Origin: Primula veris
Taxonomy: Eukaryota; Streptophyta; Magnoliopsida; Ericales; Primulaceae
Direction: 5' to 3'
NCBI GenBank assembly: GCA_963682055.1
Contig: OY821747.1
Location: forward strand, 26,472,126-26,536,125
Length of the DNA stretch: 64,000 nucleotides
Shown: positions 12,030 through 23,942 of the stretch, one piece after another
Numbering within the stretch: the stretch's first letter is position 1
Layout of the letters: each line of letters opens with the position of its first letter
Translations under genes and position numbers: made by a program
The notes under the pieces: model-generated
The model's database searches: none
What the model was told of the DNA's origin: nothing
The model's input: only the letters and a program-made list of their open reading frames with translations

Positions 12030-12110
12030 TCCCGTTCAGATTCGAAACAACAACCAAACATTACATCAAAACTTCTGGTTTTAACATTGAACCATTATGC
12101 TACAATGTTA
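12030..12110 (-). mobile_element. tRNA-like SINE candidate (Pol III A and B boxes)
   Basis: On the minus strand, TAGCATAATGG (12102-12092) fits the A-box consensus TRGYNNARNNG. TTTCGAATCTG (12047-12037) is close to the B box GGTTCGANTCC. The 55-base spacing is that of a tRNA gene. No cloverleaf pairing is seen, so this is a tRNA-derived SINE or a tRNA relic rather than a tRNA gene. Confidence 0.35.
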
Positions 12111-12205
12111 CATTAGACTTTGATTAATAAATACATATAAAATAATAATTTTTCAAATTACACGGGGGACTACAACACACACTTGGAGTACATTCAGTCC
12201 GCCTC

Positions 12206-12725
12206 TAACCTTTATATTACTACAACTGAAGATAAAAACTACAATATAACTAACATCTAGATTATAATTAAGGAATCAAGAATGAATAAACGACAAATAT
12301 CCTCCACTTCTCCTAATCATTTTTTTTTTACCTCTAAACATGAAAAGGCCAACGAAAAATATAATTTACAACGAAACAATTACAGTACTTTACTACCCAT
12401 GCACTAACCATCTAGTTTCACAAAGTATTCCATACCATTTGCAATCTTGATTCAGTTTACCTTCTCGAACGTACAACGTCGACTGACCTCTCCGGCTTCC
12501 AGAAGGCTTACGTGTCAACACATATAATCGGGAAGTTATAGTAGCATTCAATTATGAGCTTTTTATTACAAGATCTAAATAATTCCAACTTGATAATCCA
12601 TTTTTGTTGTCAGTTTTAAACAAACTGCTTGTGCTTATTTACTTGAAGTAGAAAGAAAGAGACCTTATTTTGCCAATAAAAGTGATTTTTCTACCCTTTA
12701 CTATAGTTACATATACTAGCTAGGC
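12206..12725. other. Intergenic, no gene recognised
   Basis: Mixed-composition sequence flanking the open exon downstream. It could include 3' UTR of that minus-strand gene if the gene is real. Confidence 0.3.
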
Positions 12726-12977
12726 TCATTGATTGAAATAGACTAAGAAGGTAATAAGTGACAGGCAAAGAGAACCACTAGCAATAGTGAACCCAAAAGA
12801 CCCAAAAGCCCATCCAAAAATTTGAATAATAATAGACGTGTCTTCACAAATTTTGGGCTTTTTTGCATATCCAACTTTATAATTCCACCCCATTTCATTT
12901 ATGTAACAAGCCTCTAGTTTCTCTCTCACTTTGAGCACTTGTATCCTCTCCTTTAGAATGCTCAAATTTGCATCAGC
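12726..12977 (-). CDS. Unassigned open exon, possible small membrane protein (C-terminal part)
   Basis: On the minus strand an open frame begins inside a probable exon and ends at a stop at 12726. It encodes an amphipathic start (ILKERIQVLKVREKLEAC), a polar middle with MGWNYK, and a hydrophobic last third (about 30 residues around FGWAFGSFGFTIASGSLCL) that would suit one membrane span. The composition is more protein-like than neighbouring frames. Upstream in-frame sequence reaches a stop within about 40 bases, so a splice acceptor there would be needed. I do not recognise the family. It could be a terminal exon, a gene fragment or a chance frame. Confidence 0.3.
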   Translation of the reverse strand, partial: ADANLSILKERIQVLKVREKLEACYINEMGWNYKVGYAKKPKICEDTSIIIQIFGWAFGSFGFTIASGSLCLSLITFLVYFNQ

Positions 12978-15496
12978 AAACCTTCATGATATGCCTGCTA
13001 CGGAAAAGATCGGTGGAAAATGGTTACTATTCTTTTTTGAAAAACAATTGTGTAAATGAGTTGCTATCTTTTATTTTTAGTGGTTTGCAGATCACTACCA
13101 TATAGACTTTTTGCAAATGGTCACACAATTTATTTATCTGGCTTTCATTCATAAGAATTGATTTACATTTCACTGTGGTAGAACAAAATCTAAATCTTTT
13201 TTCATCTATTTTCATTTTGTGTAGTACTCTATGAGATGTCCAAATTGGAAAATATTGTTATACAGAAGCTAATTATCCATTTAGATCATAGAGTATTGTT
13301 TTTCTTAATAAACCTAATTAAACTGGAATACACCCTTCTAACATCAGACTTCGGGGTGGTAGTTAAATGATGTTGTATGTTTGTGTGCCTATATATCAAA
13401 AAATTGAAAAACAGAATATATATGATCCAAAACTGATCATTTTCATCAAAACTAGACGGAAGTCATGATTGGAGAACATTAGTGGTACCATATTTCAAAC
13501 TAGAATAAAATAATTGATGGTCGTCCGCAAATACTTATACATTGATCAGTTGTTCATATACTCCAATATTAATATAATAACCTTGATAAGTTCAGAATTG
13601 CAATATAAAATCTTTACCTTCATCTTTTTGACTATGAGCTCGTATCTGCAGGGATGGACGTGTATTCGGCAGTAAATTAGATCAAAAAATAACAGGATGT
13701 AACCGTTGTGTTGAATAGGCCATTAAAGAAACTTGCGAAGCTAATAATTAATGACAATATTGTTAAACATAAAATTTGAAAGAATTGAAAAAGAGTATTA
13801 TAATTACTCTTATATGAACTCCCTATAGTTTCTGAAAGAAAGGGTTAATTTAAAGTGGCATATTCTGGGTATTATTGATAACAAATTGTTTAGGTGGGAA
13901 TTGTGTAATTGTTGCATGGGAGATATTTCTACGTTCTTATATTATAAGAACCAAACTGGGCCATGATATGAAAACAACAGAAAGATAACGTGTCAGAATG
14001 AAAAAATAAAATCTGAGACTTAATTACACTTTTACCACTAAATATTTTTTATATTCATTGTGATCCTTAAAGTTTGCAAATGTACTACTTCACCTCCTAC
14101 TGAATTGGATCAAAATATAAATTCACGCATACTTCCCTAGCTATCGTTGTTCAGCAAAGCTTATATTTAACCCTTCCATTTTTTCAAATTATTTTTAAGC
14201 TCACCTTTCTCATGTAGGCTAAAAGTATTAACAATTAGATTATTAACGTATCAACTAGAAAGAAACATAATTAATTAGCTTATGTATGCGATACTTTCCC
14301 AACATATTTGTGCACACGGTTGAGTGCCGATCAACTATATATAGTACGGAAGGTGTTACGAGTTTGGGATGTAACCGTTACAGTTGAAATCAATAGGATT
14401 CAGAGAAAGGTACAATTCTAGCTGAGACATATCACATGTTTTCGAAATGACGATATTGGATTGCTTTGTCGATATTATATATGTTAGATATAATTTGCCG
14501 TTTTGTACGTGAACAATAATATACCAAGACAGATTTTGACGTGTAATCGATGTGTGATGTATTCTTATACGTACTTAATAAGGTCTTTAGGGAAAATTGC
14601 GTCAACACTTTGAAAATTTCTCCTTATAACAATTAACAAACAATAACTATAATAAACACCGCATATAACTAGTGAGAGACATTTGGTCCAGTCCACTTGA
14701 AAAGAAATAGTTTTCTTGAATCCTTCCTATATATGCCTAAAAAATAGATTTTAATTAATTCATATAAAGTTATCGTAAATAAAACGTATCTGGAGCCATC
14801 AATATTCGCTGGTGAAATTGATTATTATCCGACTATTCGGTAGTCTAGAGATTAAAATGGTCCATGACACACAAGGATAAAATTGATTTTGTCTCAAAAG
14901 GTCCCCATTTATCTCGTTTCCCTTTGAAATTTTCACATGGATATATATATGACCTGAGAAAGAACACATATGCTATGTCCTCAAGAAATAACGCCCACGT
15001 TATCACTAAAATCTTTAAATTTTTGCATTTGCGTGTTTGCATAACTTTCCTTTTTGGTACATTGCATAACTTTATACATCTTGGACCATTAGGTTTAGAA
15101 GGATATGAATCTGATATATTAATATTATTCTTTGTGATTGGGTTCGAAATTCCAGAGTCAAATATAGATTACAAACCATTGAACTCCCAAATTAACCAAC
15201 CATCAACTACTCATCAATCCCAAATTTTCGACCAAAAAATCATTTTAAAACATGTAACATCTTTTGTTAAGTGGATGAGTTAAGTAAGCGTATGAGGTCA
15301 TACGAGAATATAAGACGGAGTGTAACACTATGTTTGTTTGTTGGGAAATGTAGTGCTCCAATTCTAACAAAATATATAAGATTGGGAGCCCATTCATTAT
15401 TTTTATTAATGTACATCTAAACAAGAGCGGCCATGTGGCAGTCAACTAAACTTGAAACAAATCCAAATTTTCTTTTGTAACTCAAGTTACAAGTAT
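12978..15496. other. Intergenic, no gene recognised
   Basis: About 2.5 kb of AT-rich DNA. Overlapping frames at 14845-15283 on both strands show no motif. No termini or tandem repeats were noticed. Confidence 0.4.
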
Positions 15497-15499
15497 ATA

Positions 15500-15582
15500 G
15501 TTTTTAAATATTTATAATATAATTCATGTATGTCATTATATAGATTTTAAATATTTATAATATAATTCATGCATGTCATTTA
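15500..15582 (+). repeat. Tandem duplication of about 43 bp
   Basis: Two successive copies of a unit containing TTTAAATATTTATAATATAA followed by TTCATGTATGTCATT or TTCATGCATGTCATT. They lie immediately before the SINE candidate. Confidence 0.7.
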
Positions 15583-15690
15583 TGCTTATAGTGTAATGGC
15601 AATGATGCTACATTTAATTTCTCATAGCCTTTATGATCATGGGTTCGAGTTGCTTAGTTGTCAAATAATAACTTTTTTTCTTTTTATAAA
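15583..15690 (+). mobile_element. tRNA-like SINE candidate with Pol III terminator
   Basis: TAGTGTAATGG at 15589-15599 matches the A box exactly. GGTTCGAGT at 15642-15650 matches the B-box core, 53 bases downstream as in tRNAs. A long T run at about 15672-15678 would terminate RNA polymerase III. A tRNA cloverleaf cannot be drawn, so a short SINE or tRNA pseudogene is the better reading. The A box resembles that of the candidate at 12092. Confidence 0.45.
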
Positions 15691-15855
15691 AAATCTCAAG
15701 GGTAAATATTTTTTCTTAAATTCGGACAAGCCATACAAGCGGCCGTCCCTGTATGCAAAATACATATTTGTTGGTAGTGTAGCTTCTATCAGCCCTCTTC
15801 TAGCTCCATTATGTATGGTTTGTATATAGACTATATGCGTTTGTTCGTTTATTTA

Positions 15856-16098
15856 TGGGTCCCAATTTTGTGCTGTCAATGTGTTTGATTGTACATTGTA
15901 CCGTTAATTCGTGTACCGTTTGATCACTTTATATTAGATCTGAACCGTAGGTTCTAAAATCCTATTAAAAAAAATGATCTTTAAATTATTATTCTACCAT
16001 TAAATCTAACGGTCTAAATTTAAAGTAAATGATCAAACGATTATCTATTTAACGGTACAATGTACCGTTCAACAGTGAAGGGCACAATAGAAAAACCC
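15856..16098. mobile_element. TIR MITE with 8-bp target duplication
   Basis: Long imperfect inverted repeats of about 75 bases start TGGGTCCC and end AAAACCC. Both arms share a CATTGTACCGTT core and a TTTGATCA block. Direct copies of TTTATTTA flank the element (15848-15855 and 16099-16106). An 8-bp duplication points to hAT, although the GGGT termini are not typical CA...TG ends. No coding capacity. Confidence 0.7.
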
Positions 16099-16106
16099 TT
16101 TATTTA

Positions 16107-17555
16107 GATGCTTCAAATGAAGTGAAAATAACTTGTATTTATTGTTTAGTGAGCAAAGATGTTTCAAGACAAGTTAAAGTTAAGAAACCCTTTGGTCTAA
16201 CCCGTACCAGTTAGTAAGATTTTTCAAAGAAATGTTATGCTGCTAACTCCAAATTGATTCATATATCAGTGTATATCATGAGTCCGTTTAATCAAATGAT
16301 TCTATAACAGGAGTAGCTTGTAATAAGTCATATTATGACCCCCCAAATCTGCGTCTTTTTCTTTTCATGATTGTGTACATTTGAGCTACCGGAATAAATT
16401 AATAAATTTAGATCATTGAATTTTGTCATCTACATTTAAACTACTTATATAAAATAATACAGATTCTACAAAATCGGGTCATCAAGTTTGTCTCCCTCAG
16501 AGAAATGCGCCAAACCATTCCTGTATTGTATATCTACTTGTTTGATAAAAAAATAATAATATCAAGCTTGAACGCTATTGTTTAACGAAAACAATGTGCT
16601 TTTAAGCTAGTGGAGATAGTTGTAAGCTTATAAAGCCAGTAAGCCGATTCCATATTGAGGCAGTTCATGCCACTTTAAACTTCCGAATCTCAGACAATAA
16701 GCAAAAACAAAATACTCAGCTTAGAAGCTGCAACCAAACAACCCACTTATCTGAATCGATGACGGAACCAAACTGCTCACAAATGGTGTTAGAATTCACG
16801 TCTAAGTAGGCAACATATTACTCTTTCTTTTTTTAATACATGGCAATAAATTTAATTTAGTTAACGAAGTATTGGTTGAAGATACATATTAGTAACTGAA
16901 GTTTTAAAATGATAAGGAAGCGATATCACCATATAGCCACTATCTGCTTACTGCACCAATCTCACTATATTCACAAGCAATTAGTGACAAAGTTTACTCA
17001 AAGAATACTCCAATTAAACTCCAATTGTATGTGGCGGGGGACGAAAATGAATTCAAGTCTAATCCATCGACACTCAGATAAGTTTTTCAGCACTGCCTTG
17101 TGTGATTAATGATGTGGGATATGATCTATAGACTATAGTCTAACATAAGCAAAAAAGTATCATTTTTTAAGTTTTTTTTGGCACCTGCTTATTCAACATC
17201 AAAGAGGTAATCTCATACTAAAAATTTGATCACTCTTTCACAAACAGTGTCGCATTGAGTTCTCAAACCAAACAATTAATCACAGAAAAATTGATGTAAA
17301 ATCTCTACTATAAATTATTCGCAAGTTACGATATCTCAGAATAGTCTTTCATGAACATGAGATGGTATTCTCATCGGTTGCCAAAATAATATAGTTAAGG
17401 GGTCCGTACAATAAGTAGCTTTCGGATCTCTTAGCAAAAGTTAAAAAAGCTTTTACTACTAGAAACGTGCAATGCCCTCTTATACCGTGCTTAGGATTAA
17501 GAATAAGAATAGGAGCTCGAGCCTCTTATATCATCAAAATGGTTAACATTGCCCC
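16107..17555. other. Intergenic and 3' flank of the endosulfine gene
   Basis: No gene recognised. The right-hand few hundred bases should contain the 3' UTR of the minus-strand endosulfine gene, but no clear polyadenylation signal was chosen. Confidence 0.4.
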
Positions 17556-20403
17556 TCATTCATTAACAGATGCATCCTCAGATGGAGCAGCTCCACCTAT
17601 ACTCGGACAGAAAAGAACATTTTAAAATAAATACTAGCTTTTACAACAAAAGATTTTTAAGCCTCGTTGTTTGCTTTTAGCCGTTCTCAACCATTTTTTT
17701 GGGAAAGGCAACTGGAGTTACGAAAAAGAAGGGTATTTTGCGGTTTTGTACCCCTAAACTATTCACTTTCTGCGATTTTGTCCTAAACTACCAATTTCTC
17801 TTTTAAGGTACCCAAACTACCAATTTCCATCTATTTCCGTCCAAATTAACGAAAAATGACGACGTCATCACACAACCTTCTAAACCGATGAAATCATCAT
17901 TTTTCGTTAATTAGGACAGAATGGTACAAAACCGATGGAAATTGGTAGTTTAGGTACCTTAAAAGAGAAAATGGTAGCTCAGGTGACAAAATCGTAGAAA
18001 GTGGATAGTTAGGGGTACTAAAGCACAAAAACCCGAAAAAAAATGAACTAGCACAAACGTCTATACCTTCACCATCTGACGGAGCATACTGAGACTTCCT
18101 GTACCTTGTTTGCTGCTGAGTTGGCTGTACAATAGAAATAACCACAAGATGAAGTTTAATTAGCAACCAAGCATTTTCATATCATATTTCAATTACTTCC
18201 CAAAAAATTGTGCTAATGGTGATAAAAAGCACAATTATTTTATCGACCTCGTGTACTTGAGATGACAAGTAGTGAAGACCGAGATAGAAATCTAGAACGA
18301 CACAAACATGTAGGTGGCAAATTATCAGTTTACTTGACGACATTGTGGCAAAAATTTATACGAGATACATAAATCATTTTAATGGTGGCAGTGTACTGGT
18401 GACATGACACCGTGATGCTGTATTTTATGTCAGCAGGATTCAAATGAAATGCTGACATGAGGGGCAAGGGAGCCAAGTAGCAGCAATGACAATGTAAAAA
18501 GTTCAAAATTGAGGAGGATATTTTGACGAGGATAATGCGGAGACACTAAGTGAGAGAAATGGAATAGCAAGTTTCGCAAAAGTTTTTTTTTTTGACAAAT
18601 GGTGTTAGCATTCATTAATCTAAAGTGGAAAATCTGAATTAGTGCCCAATCCCTTAGCTACTTTAATTTGGTTATCCATCATTTGTACTTCAAGAGTCTA
18701 CTGCATCGACTTTTGATCTAGTGTCGTGAATAGCTAAAAAATACTGAAGAATGATGCAGATTTTCATTTTAAATTGAAAACTCATATGGAAACATTGAAA
18801 TGGTGATAAGAGCTCAAAAACTGGAGAGGAAAGATTTTTTCCTGAAACCTAATCGAGCCATACTCTAGACACGAATTTTGGGTTGTTCAAATTCACAACA
18901 ACAACTCCCTTTACTTATACCCAAGCTGATGATTTTAAAAAACAAAGAGGACTACATAGGGGTGGTTGGAGAATCTCTTGGTTGACTTCACTGTGCAGCT
19001 AAAATCTCTATTCTTTTCCACTCTCATAACCGTTCCTGTTTCCACTATATGGCACATATACACCCCTGTCTAGGGCTCATTAAGGGAATCGCATAACAGA
19101 TCTTAACATAATATTTTAGAAGAATTTGATGTCTACGCACTCAACTACTGAACTGAATAAAATATTGGAGATTGAAACTGAACAAATGTTAATCTTGGAC
19201 GCCAATTAAGTACATAAGTGAAAACTAAGGTATTTTGTGGACCTTTCCTTTACATAGACCTAAACTATTGAGTAGCTTTTGTACCTCAGAAATAAATACA
19301 TCCTGATAACAAGTATTAAATCGCCAGAAAAATTGCACTCAAATCCATAGCGGTTACAGCGAAGAAATGCAAATTTCAATCTGTGAATTAAAAAACTCCA
19401 GCCATTGAAAGGAAAAACCAACATTACACCCATTATAAAAATCAAAGACTAAGTGAAGTTCATCCCATTTCACAGACATGATTACCCTGCATCTATGAAA
19501 CATAACCTCAGGGTAGAGGGATATAAGATAAAACTGTATTTTGTTCAGTAAAGAGTTATCTCGCCACATTTTCCCTTCTAAATCATAAGGCGTTCTGAAA
19601 ATGTAGTATTGCACCACAAAAGCTCTTAGAATCTCTGGACAGATGCAAGTGTCTTGACAGATGCAAGTGTCTTGAGACAATATCTAATAATGTGCATACT
19701 GCATACACTACAAACTACAAAATTGATTACAGACATATCCAATGATCAAACCCACAAAAGCACGACCATCTGCTTTTTCATATGCAATAGTACCTAAGCA
19801 ATACTACAGAAATAATTTCAATCGGCAAAGGGTAATAAGCAATTGAGAACATGTGGAGTGAGTACCTGAAGTTTAGGTCGGAGTTTCTCCAGAGGTCCCT
19901 TGGGCTTGTCTGCACCTTGCTGTTGTGATATATAAGTATGGAAATATATTAAGTAATTAACATGAAGGTAATTCCAAAATTAGCTCGAACCGATGTTAAT
20001 TAATACAGCTACAAGAATAGATACCTTTCCCAAAGCCCAATCAGCAGAGTCAAAGAAAGCACGTTCATGGTCCTGCAAAAAATTCCGTAAAATTGTGATA
20101 TATAAAAGGCACAGATTGAAATTAGCACTTATGATATAAAATAGAGTTATACAGCAACAAGAATATGATTTACCTTAGAAATAAGAGGTGGTTTCTTAGG
20201 CATCATTCCTCCATACTTATTCTTAACAACTTCCTCCTGTGTAAAAACAATAAGAATGAGCTGGGATAAATATCTCAATACCCAACAGTTTTAAATGATT
20301 TATTTAATATGATAATAACCTCATTTGGAGATGGTTGCTCTACGCCTTCAGGAGCATCTACCGCCACATTTTCAGCCTGTTTCACATCCTCTACGCCCGA
20401 CAT
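17556..20403 (-). CDS. Endosulfine/ARPP-19 family protein, 115 aa, six coding exons
   Basis: Coding exons on the minus strand are 20403-20320, 20236-20174, 20072-20025, 19919-19866, 18124-18067 and 17596-17556. All introns are GT-AG and the frame is kept (phase 0 except the last, phase 1). The product has an acidic start, a KYGGMMPKKPPLISK block at about 35-49, the signature DHERAFFDSADWALGK at 50-65, KPKGPLEKLRPKLQ at about 70-83, and a TRYRKSQYAPSDGE tail. FDSADW with Ser58 corresponds to the Greatwall phosphorylation motif (FDSGDY) of animal ENSA/ARPP19, which when phosphorylated inhibits PP2A-B55. Plant members are small cytosolic proteins and a similar role is inferred. Length is normal. 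A probable 5' UTR exon lies at 21961-22080. The gene looks intact. Confidence 0.9.
17731..18034. mobile_element. Palindromic MITE (Mutator-like) inside the last intron
   Basis: The two halves are near-perfect reverse complements. They begin GGGTATTTTGCGG and end ACAAAAACCC, and share blocks such as AAACTACCAATTTCCATC and ATTAACGAAAAATGA. Direct 9-bp flanks GAAAAAGAA (17722-17730) and GAAAAAAAA (18035-18043) fit a Mutator-type target duplication with one mismatch. It sits in intron 17597-18066 of the endosulfine gene, its inner end only about 31 bases from the splice donor. Confidence 0.8.
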
Positions 20404-21119
20404 ATCGCCTTTTAAGTAGCTTAAGCTACATAAAATATTAAAATGTAAATAGCTCAAACATTACTCAAAAAACTATTTTACACAAAACTCAATGGCCGCT
20501 TGGCAAAGTTGCAAGGATCTTCAATTATTTAAATTAAACAAAATAGGGTCTTGACATGGGGGGAAGGGGGATTTACAACACTGTCCAAATTTAAATCAAA
20601 CTAATTAGAGTTTGCCTGGTTGCAGCTTTTAAACACTTTTTTTTATGCTTATAAGTTTCAGACCACGTAGTTGGCAATCTCAAGAGATCAGAACTTTTCC
20701 CTATCGGGCCCGAAAAACCTAGAAGTTTTAAGGTAAATGAATATATTTTCCCCTCGAACATACTGTATTACCAAGATTATCTGATCAAAAGATACAACCA
20801 AAACGATCCATATTCGCCAGTAACTAATTTTTCATTTATTAATTTGACTCCCAAAAACATCTTGAGCAAAACCTCTTACACTCCCCCAAACGTTTATCCT
20901 AACAATTGACTATTTCAAACTAGAAACTACTTGAAACACAAAACTTTAAGTAGAATTACTTGTAATCTACTAAAGCTCACAAGTACATACATTTGTTTTT
21001 GCTATATTTATTAATTCTATCAACTTAAGGTTAAAAACCCTCTTACAATATCCCTTTCGTCTAAAATACTCCTACTTTGCTATTCTTATTTCGCCCAAAT
21101 TGTCAAAATCAAGGCCAGT

Positions 21120-21745
21120 CTCAAAGACGGAACTAGATGGAGACGATCCGGGCCCCCTCCCATTTTGATAAAATCGACGACAATATCACTTTGTACTATA
21201 AATCTTGATTAAATATTAAAAAATTAGCGTTCCAGCCCCTCCCATGATATAGAAAAAACGTATAGAGTCTGAAAAGAAGTGATATTAAATATCAGCCCCT
21301 CCCATTTGAACTTTCTGGTCACGGCCCGTCCCTGGCCAATCTAACTCTCCTTTCTTCTTCTAAATTTTACACTAAAATACATGGTAATAATATGCCTTTT
21401 TCTTATCAATACGAGGCTATCAACACCTAGTTACATCACTACCGCCTATGACTATAGCCCCTACCATTTTGATAAAATCGACGACAACGTAACTTTTCAC
21501 TCAGTATTTTGATTAAATCTTAAAAAATAAGCGTTCCAGCCACTCCCAAAATATTATAAAAATCGCATAAACTATGAAAAAAGAAATATATATAAAATAT
21601 CATCCCCTCCCATTTAAACTTTTCCGTCCCTAGCCAGTCTAATTGTATATATTTATTTTATTTTCTAAAATTTACATTAAAATACAAGGTGATAAACTGA
21701 TAATATGCATTTTCTTATAAATATCAACACCTAGTTACTCGTAAG
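21120..21745. repeat. Tandem duplication, about 310-bp unit, two copies
   Basis: Copy 1 (about 21130-21437) and copy 2 (about 21445-21745) share in order CATTTTGATAAAATCGACGAC, AGCGTTCCAGCC, CCCCTCCCATTT, a GTCCCTGGCCA/GTCCCTAGCCA block and ATCAACACCTAGTTAC. Divergence is about 15-20% by eye. The duplication lies in the 5' UTR intron of the endosulfine gene. The repeated C-rich blocks suggest the unit came from an old transposon. Confidence 0.75.
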
Positions 21746-21960
21746 TATGTATCTATAAATTACTACTATAAAGAATTGTAAAGGGTAAGCAAACAATAAT
21801 AGGATTAGAACACAAACCGTATATATCGATGCATAAATAAGGAGAAATCATAAGGATTTGTATATATGTTGAATTTAGATAACAAGAAGAAATAAGAGAA
21901 GGTAACAAATGATTAGAAAAAATAAAAATAAAAATAAAAATATGAGAAGGCAAGACCTAC

Positions 21961-22080
21961 CAGAAAATGGGTATTTCGTGAAAATAAAATTGGGAAAATA
22001 GAATTGAAGATCGGAGATCAAAGCTTATAGTTGTGTCTATCTATTTCTCTCTTTCTCAGTTTTCTCTTTTTTGCTCTGTT
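21961..22080 (-). other. Probable 5' UTR exon of the endosulfine gene
   Basis: On the minus strand this segment is CT-rich, lacks an ATG in good context and ends ...TTTTCTG followed by GTAGGT, a plausible donor at 21960. An acceptor TTATGTAG lies about 20 bases upstream of the coding start near 20423. This gives a leader intron of about 1.5 kb, common in plant housekeeping genes. The transcription start is a guess. Confidence 0.5.
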
Positions 22081-22309
22081 CTTGAAAATAGATGGGGGAA
22101 ATTACCATAATAGTAGTTTATTAATACTATATGATAATCTTATGTTTGTAACTTTACTCCATTTTGTGTAATTTTGATTTTTTAGTTACTTGTATTTTGT
22201 TATTGTTGTTTAGTCTTATATGTTTGTGTTTAGAGGAAATGTGGGCACAATAAATATTTATAAAAATAAATGTCTTTTTTTTTTTTGCCTGAATTTGTCC
22301 ACTATATTA

Positions 22310-22514
22310 TGAAAGTACGTGTAATTTTGACCGATCAAAAACTTGTATCAAAATTGTCATAATAAAAAATTTCAAAAGTTGATCATATAGTTCAAATGTT
22401 AAATTTTATGATTAGATTTTAAAAAAATTCATTTCGACAATTTTGATACAAGTTATAAGCCGATCAAAATTGCACGTAGTTTTGTAATTGACAATTAAAT
22501 GGGAACGGAGTGAG
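22310..22514. mobile_element. Stowaway-like MITE, left end lost
   Basis: The right end reads GGGAACGGAGTGAG followed by TA, the complement of a Stowaway terminus. Inner arms are inverted copies: ACTTGTATCAAAATTGTC near 22351 and its complement near 22437. The left terminus is not present, so the copy is truncated or eroded. Confidence 0.55.
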
Positions 22515-22516
22515 TA

Positions 22517-23642
22517 TTAAATTTCATATTTGATGGAAAACGATAGTATTAGATTTCTTCTTTGCTTATTTATGAATCTTTCTCGATGGATATTATGTAT
22601 ATATTTCGATAAAGTTAGTAGGTGACATTTTTCTTTGGGCTCAGTTGTAGAATTGATAGCGTCGGCCTCGGATAAAATGACGAATTTTGTGAAGTCAATG
22701 AAAAACTTTAGCTTGTGAAGTTTGATTATACCGTGCATCAAATTATAACAGTAAAGACTTTGGTCATTAAATAAAAGTTGTTAAATTCCAATCTAACTTA
22801 GTCAATGAAGTTTATAGTCATTAACTCGACCTCGGCTGGTGATCAAGCAATAAACCATAGTATTAAATTAAAAAATTTGTCATTAAAATGAATAAACTTG
22901 AATATTGATAATCGCACTAAAATATTAATTAGAAATGGAAGATACTGAGGGTTGAAATGTGTTTCATTATCATATGAGTGAAATATGAAAGCGAGGCAAG
23001 GATGGGCCTAACCCACACCTACCTCTATAGCTCAAGAGTCGACGACGACAGGCCAACATATGATCGATAATTGAATTCAATCTTCTAAGTAGGTTTAAAG
23101 TATGAAAACATGTGGCAAAACTTTAAGTTCTAGTTTGGTTACGATCCTATTATTCTCTAGATTAATAACCCGATCAGTCGGTACATAGAGTACAAACATA
23201 AATTACTAATCAAGCATATGTTTTGTGGGGTCCATCAGACTTCATGTCCAATCCCGACACTAAATGAGCAAGTGATGCAACAAAACAATCCATATGATTA
23301 GAAACTCTTACATATATACCAGGTTTATGCTATAAGTATACAAGACCTATGTTCTATCAAGCGCAAGGTGTAATTTAGACGGAAATCGGTCAACTAACGT
23401 CTAATCCCTCGTAATTTCGCTTAATCACCACCTAATCCGCCTAATCTCACTAAATTTATTAGGCTTCTACATTTCGTCTAATTTACGTCTGCCTCACATT
23501 TTAGAACACTTTCCAAGACAAACCAATAAAATTTTTTTTTTTTTAAGGGGTAGTATTTTCCAATTTTCTTGTTCTTTTCTATTTCAGTTTCCATCGGTTG
23601 ACTAACCAACTCCGAGAAAAAAAAAGAACCCATTTTTATATA
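22517..23642. other. Intergenic region between divergent endosulfine and SINA-like genes
   Basis: About 1.1 kb without recognisable coding sequence. The two flanking genes are transcribed away from each other, so this should hold promoter sequence of one or both. Confidence 0.4.
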
Positions 23643-23873
23643 CTCTATCCGTTCCCAATTAATTGTTATATACGAAATTACATATAATTTTGACCGGTGT
23701 TTAAATTATATGATTTAAATTTGAAATTTTTTATTTCGACAATTTTAATACATGCTATAAGTCGATCATACAATTTTGATACATATTATAAGTCGATCAT
23801 ATAATTTTAATACATGTTATAATTGAATCAAAATTGTTTGTAATTGCGGACAATTAATTAAGAAACCAGGGAC
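23643..23873. mobile_element. Stowaway-like MITE in the SINA-like gene promoter
   Basis: It starts CTCTATCCGTTCCCAATTAA after TA (23641-23642). It ends with the inverted counterpart GGACAATTAATTAAG...CCAGGGAC before TA (23874-23875). Inside are three copies of a TATAAGTCGATCATA-like block. It ends about 70 bases before the ATG of the SINA-like gene, so it either carries the leader or sits at the core promoter. Confidence 0.65.
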
Positions 23874-23942
23874 TAATAAAAAGTCTAATGTTAAATAAAA
23901 GCCCTCATCTTCTTCTTATATAGTAATAAAAACAAAATAAAA

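Noticed and set aside
14845..15283. Overlapping frames on both strands near 15 kb
   Set aside because: Unremarkable composition, no splice signals and no recognisable domain; I saw no reason to prefer either strand.
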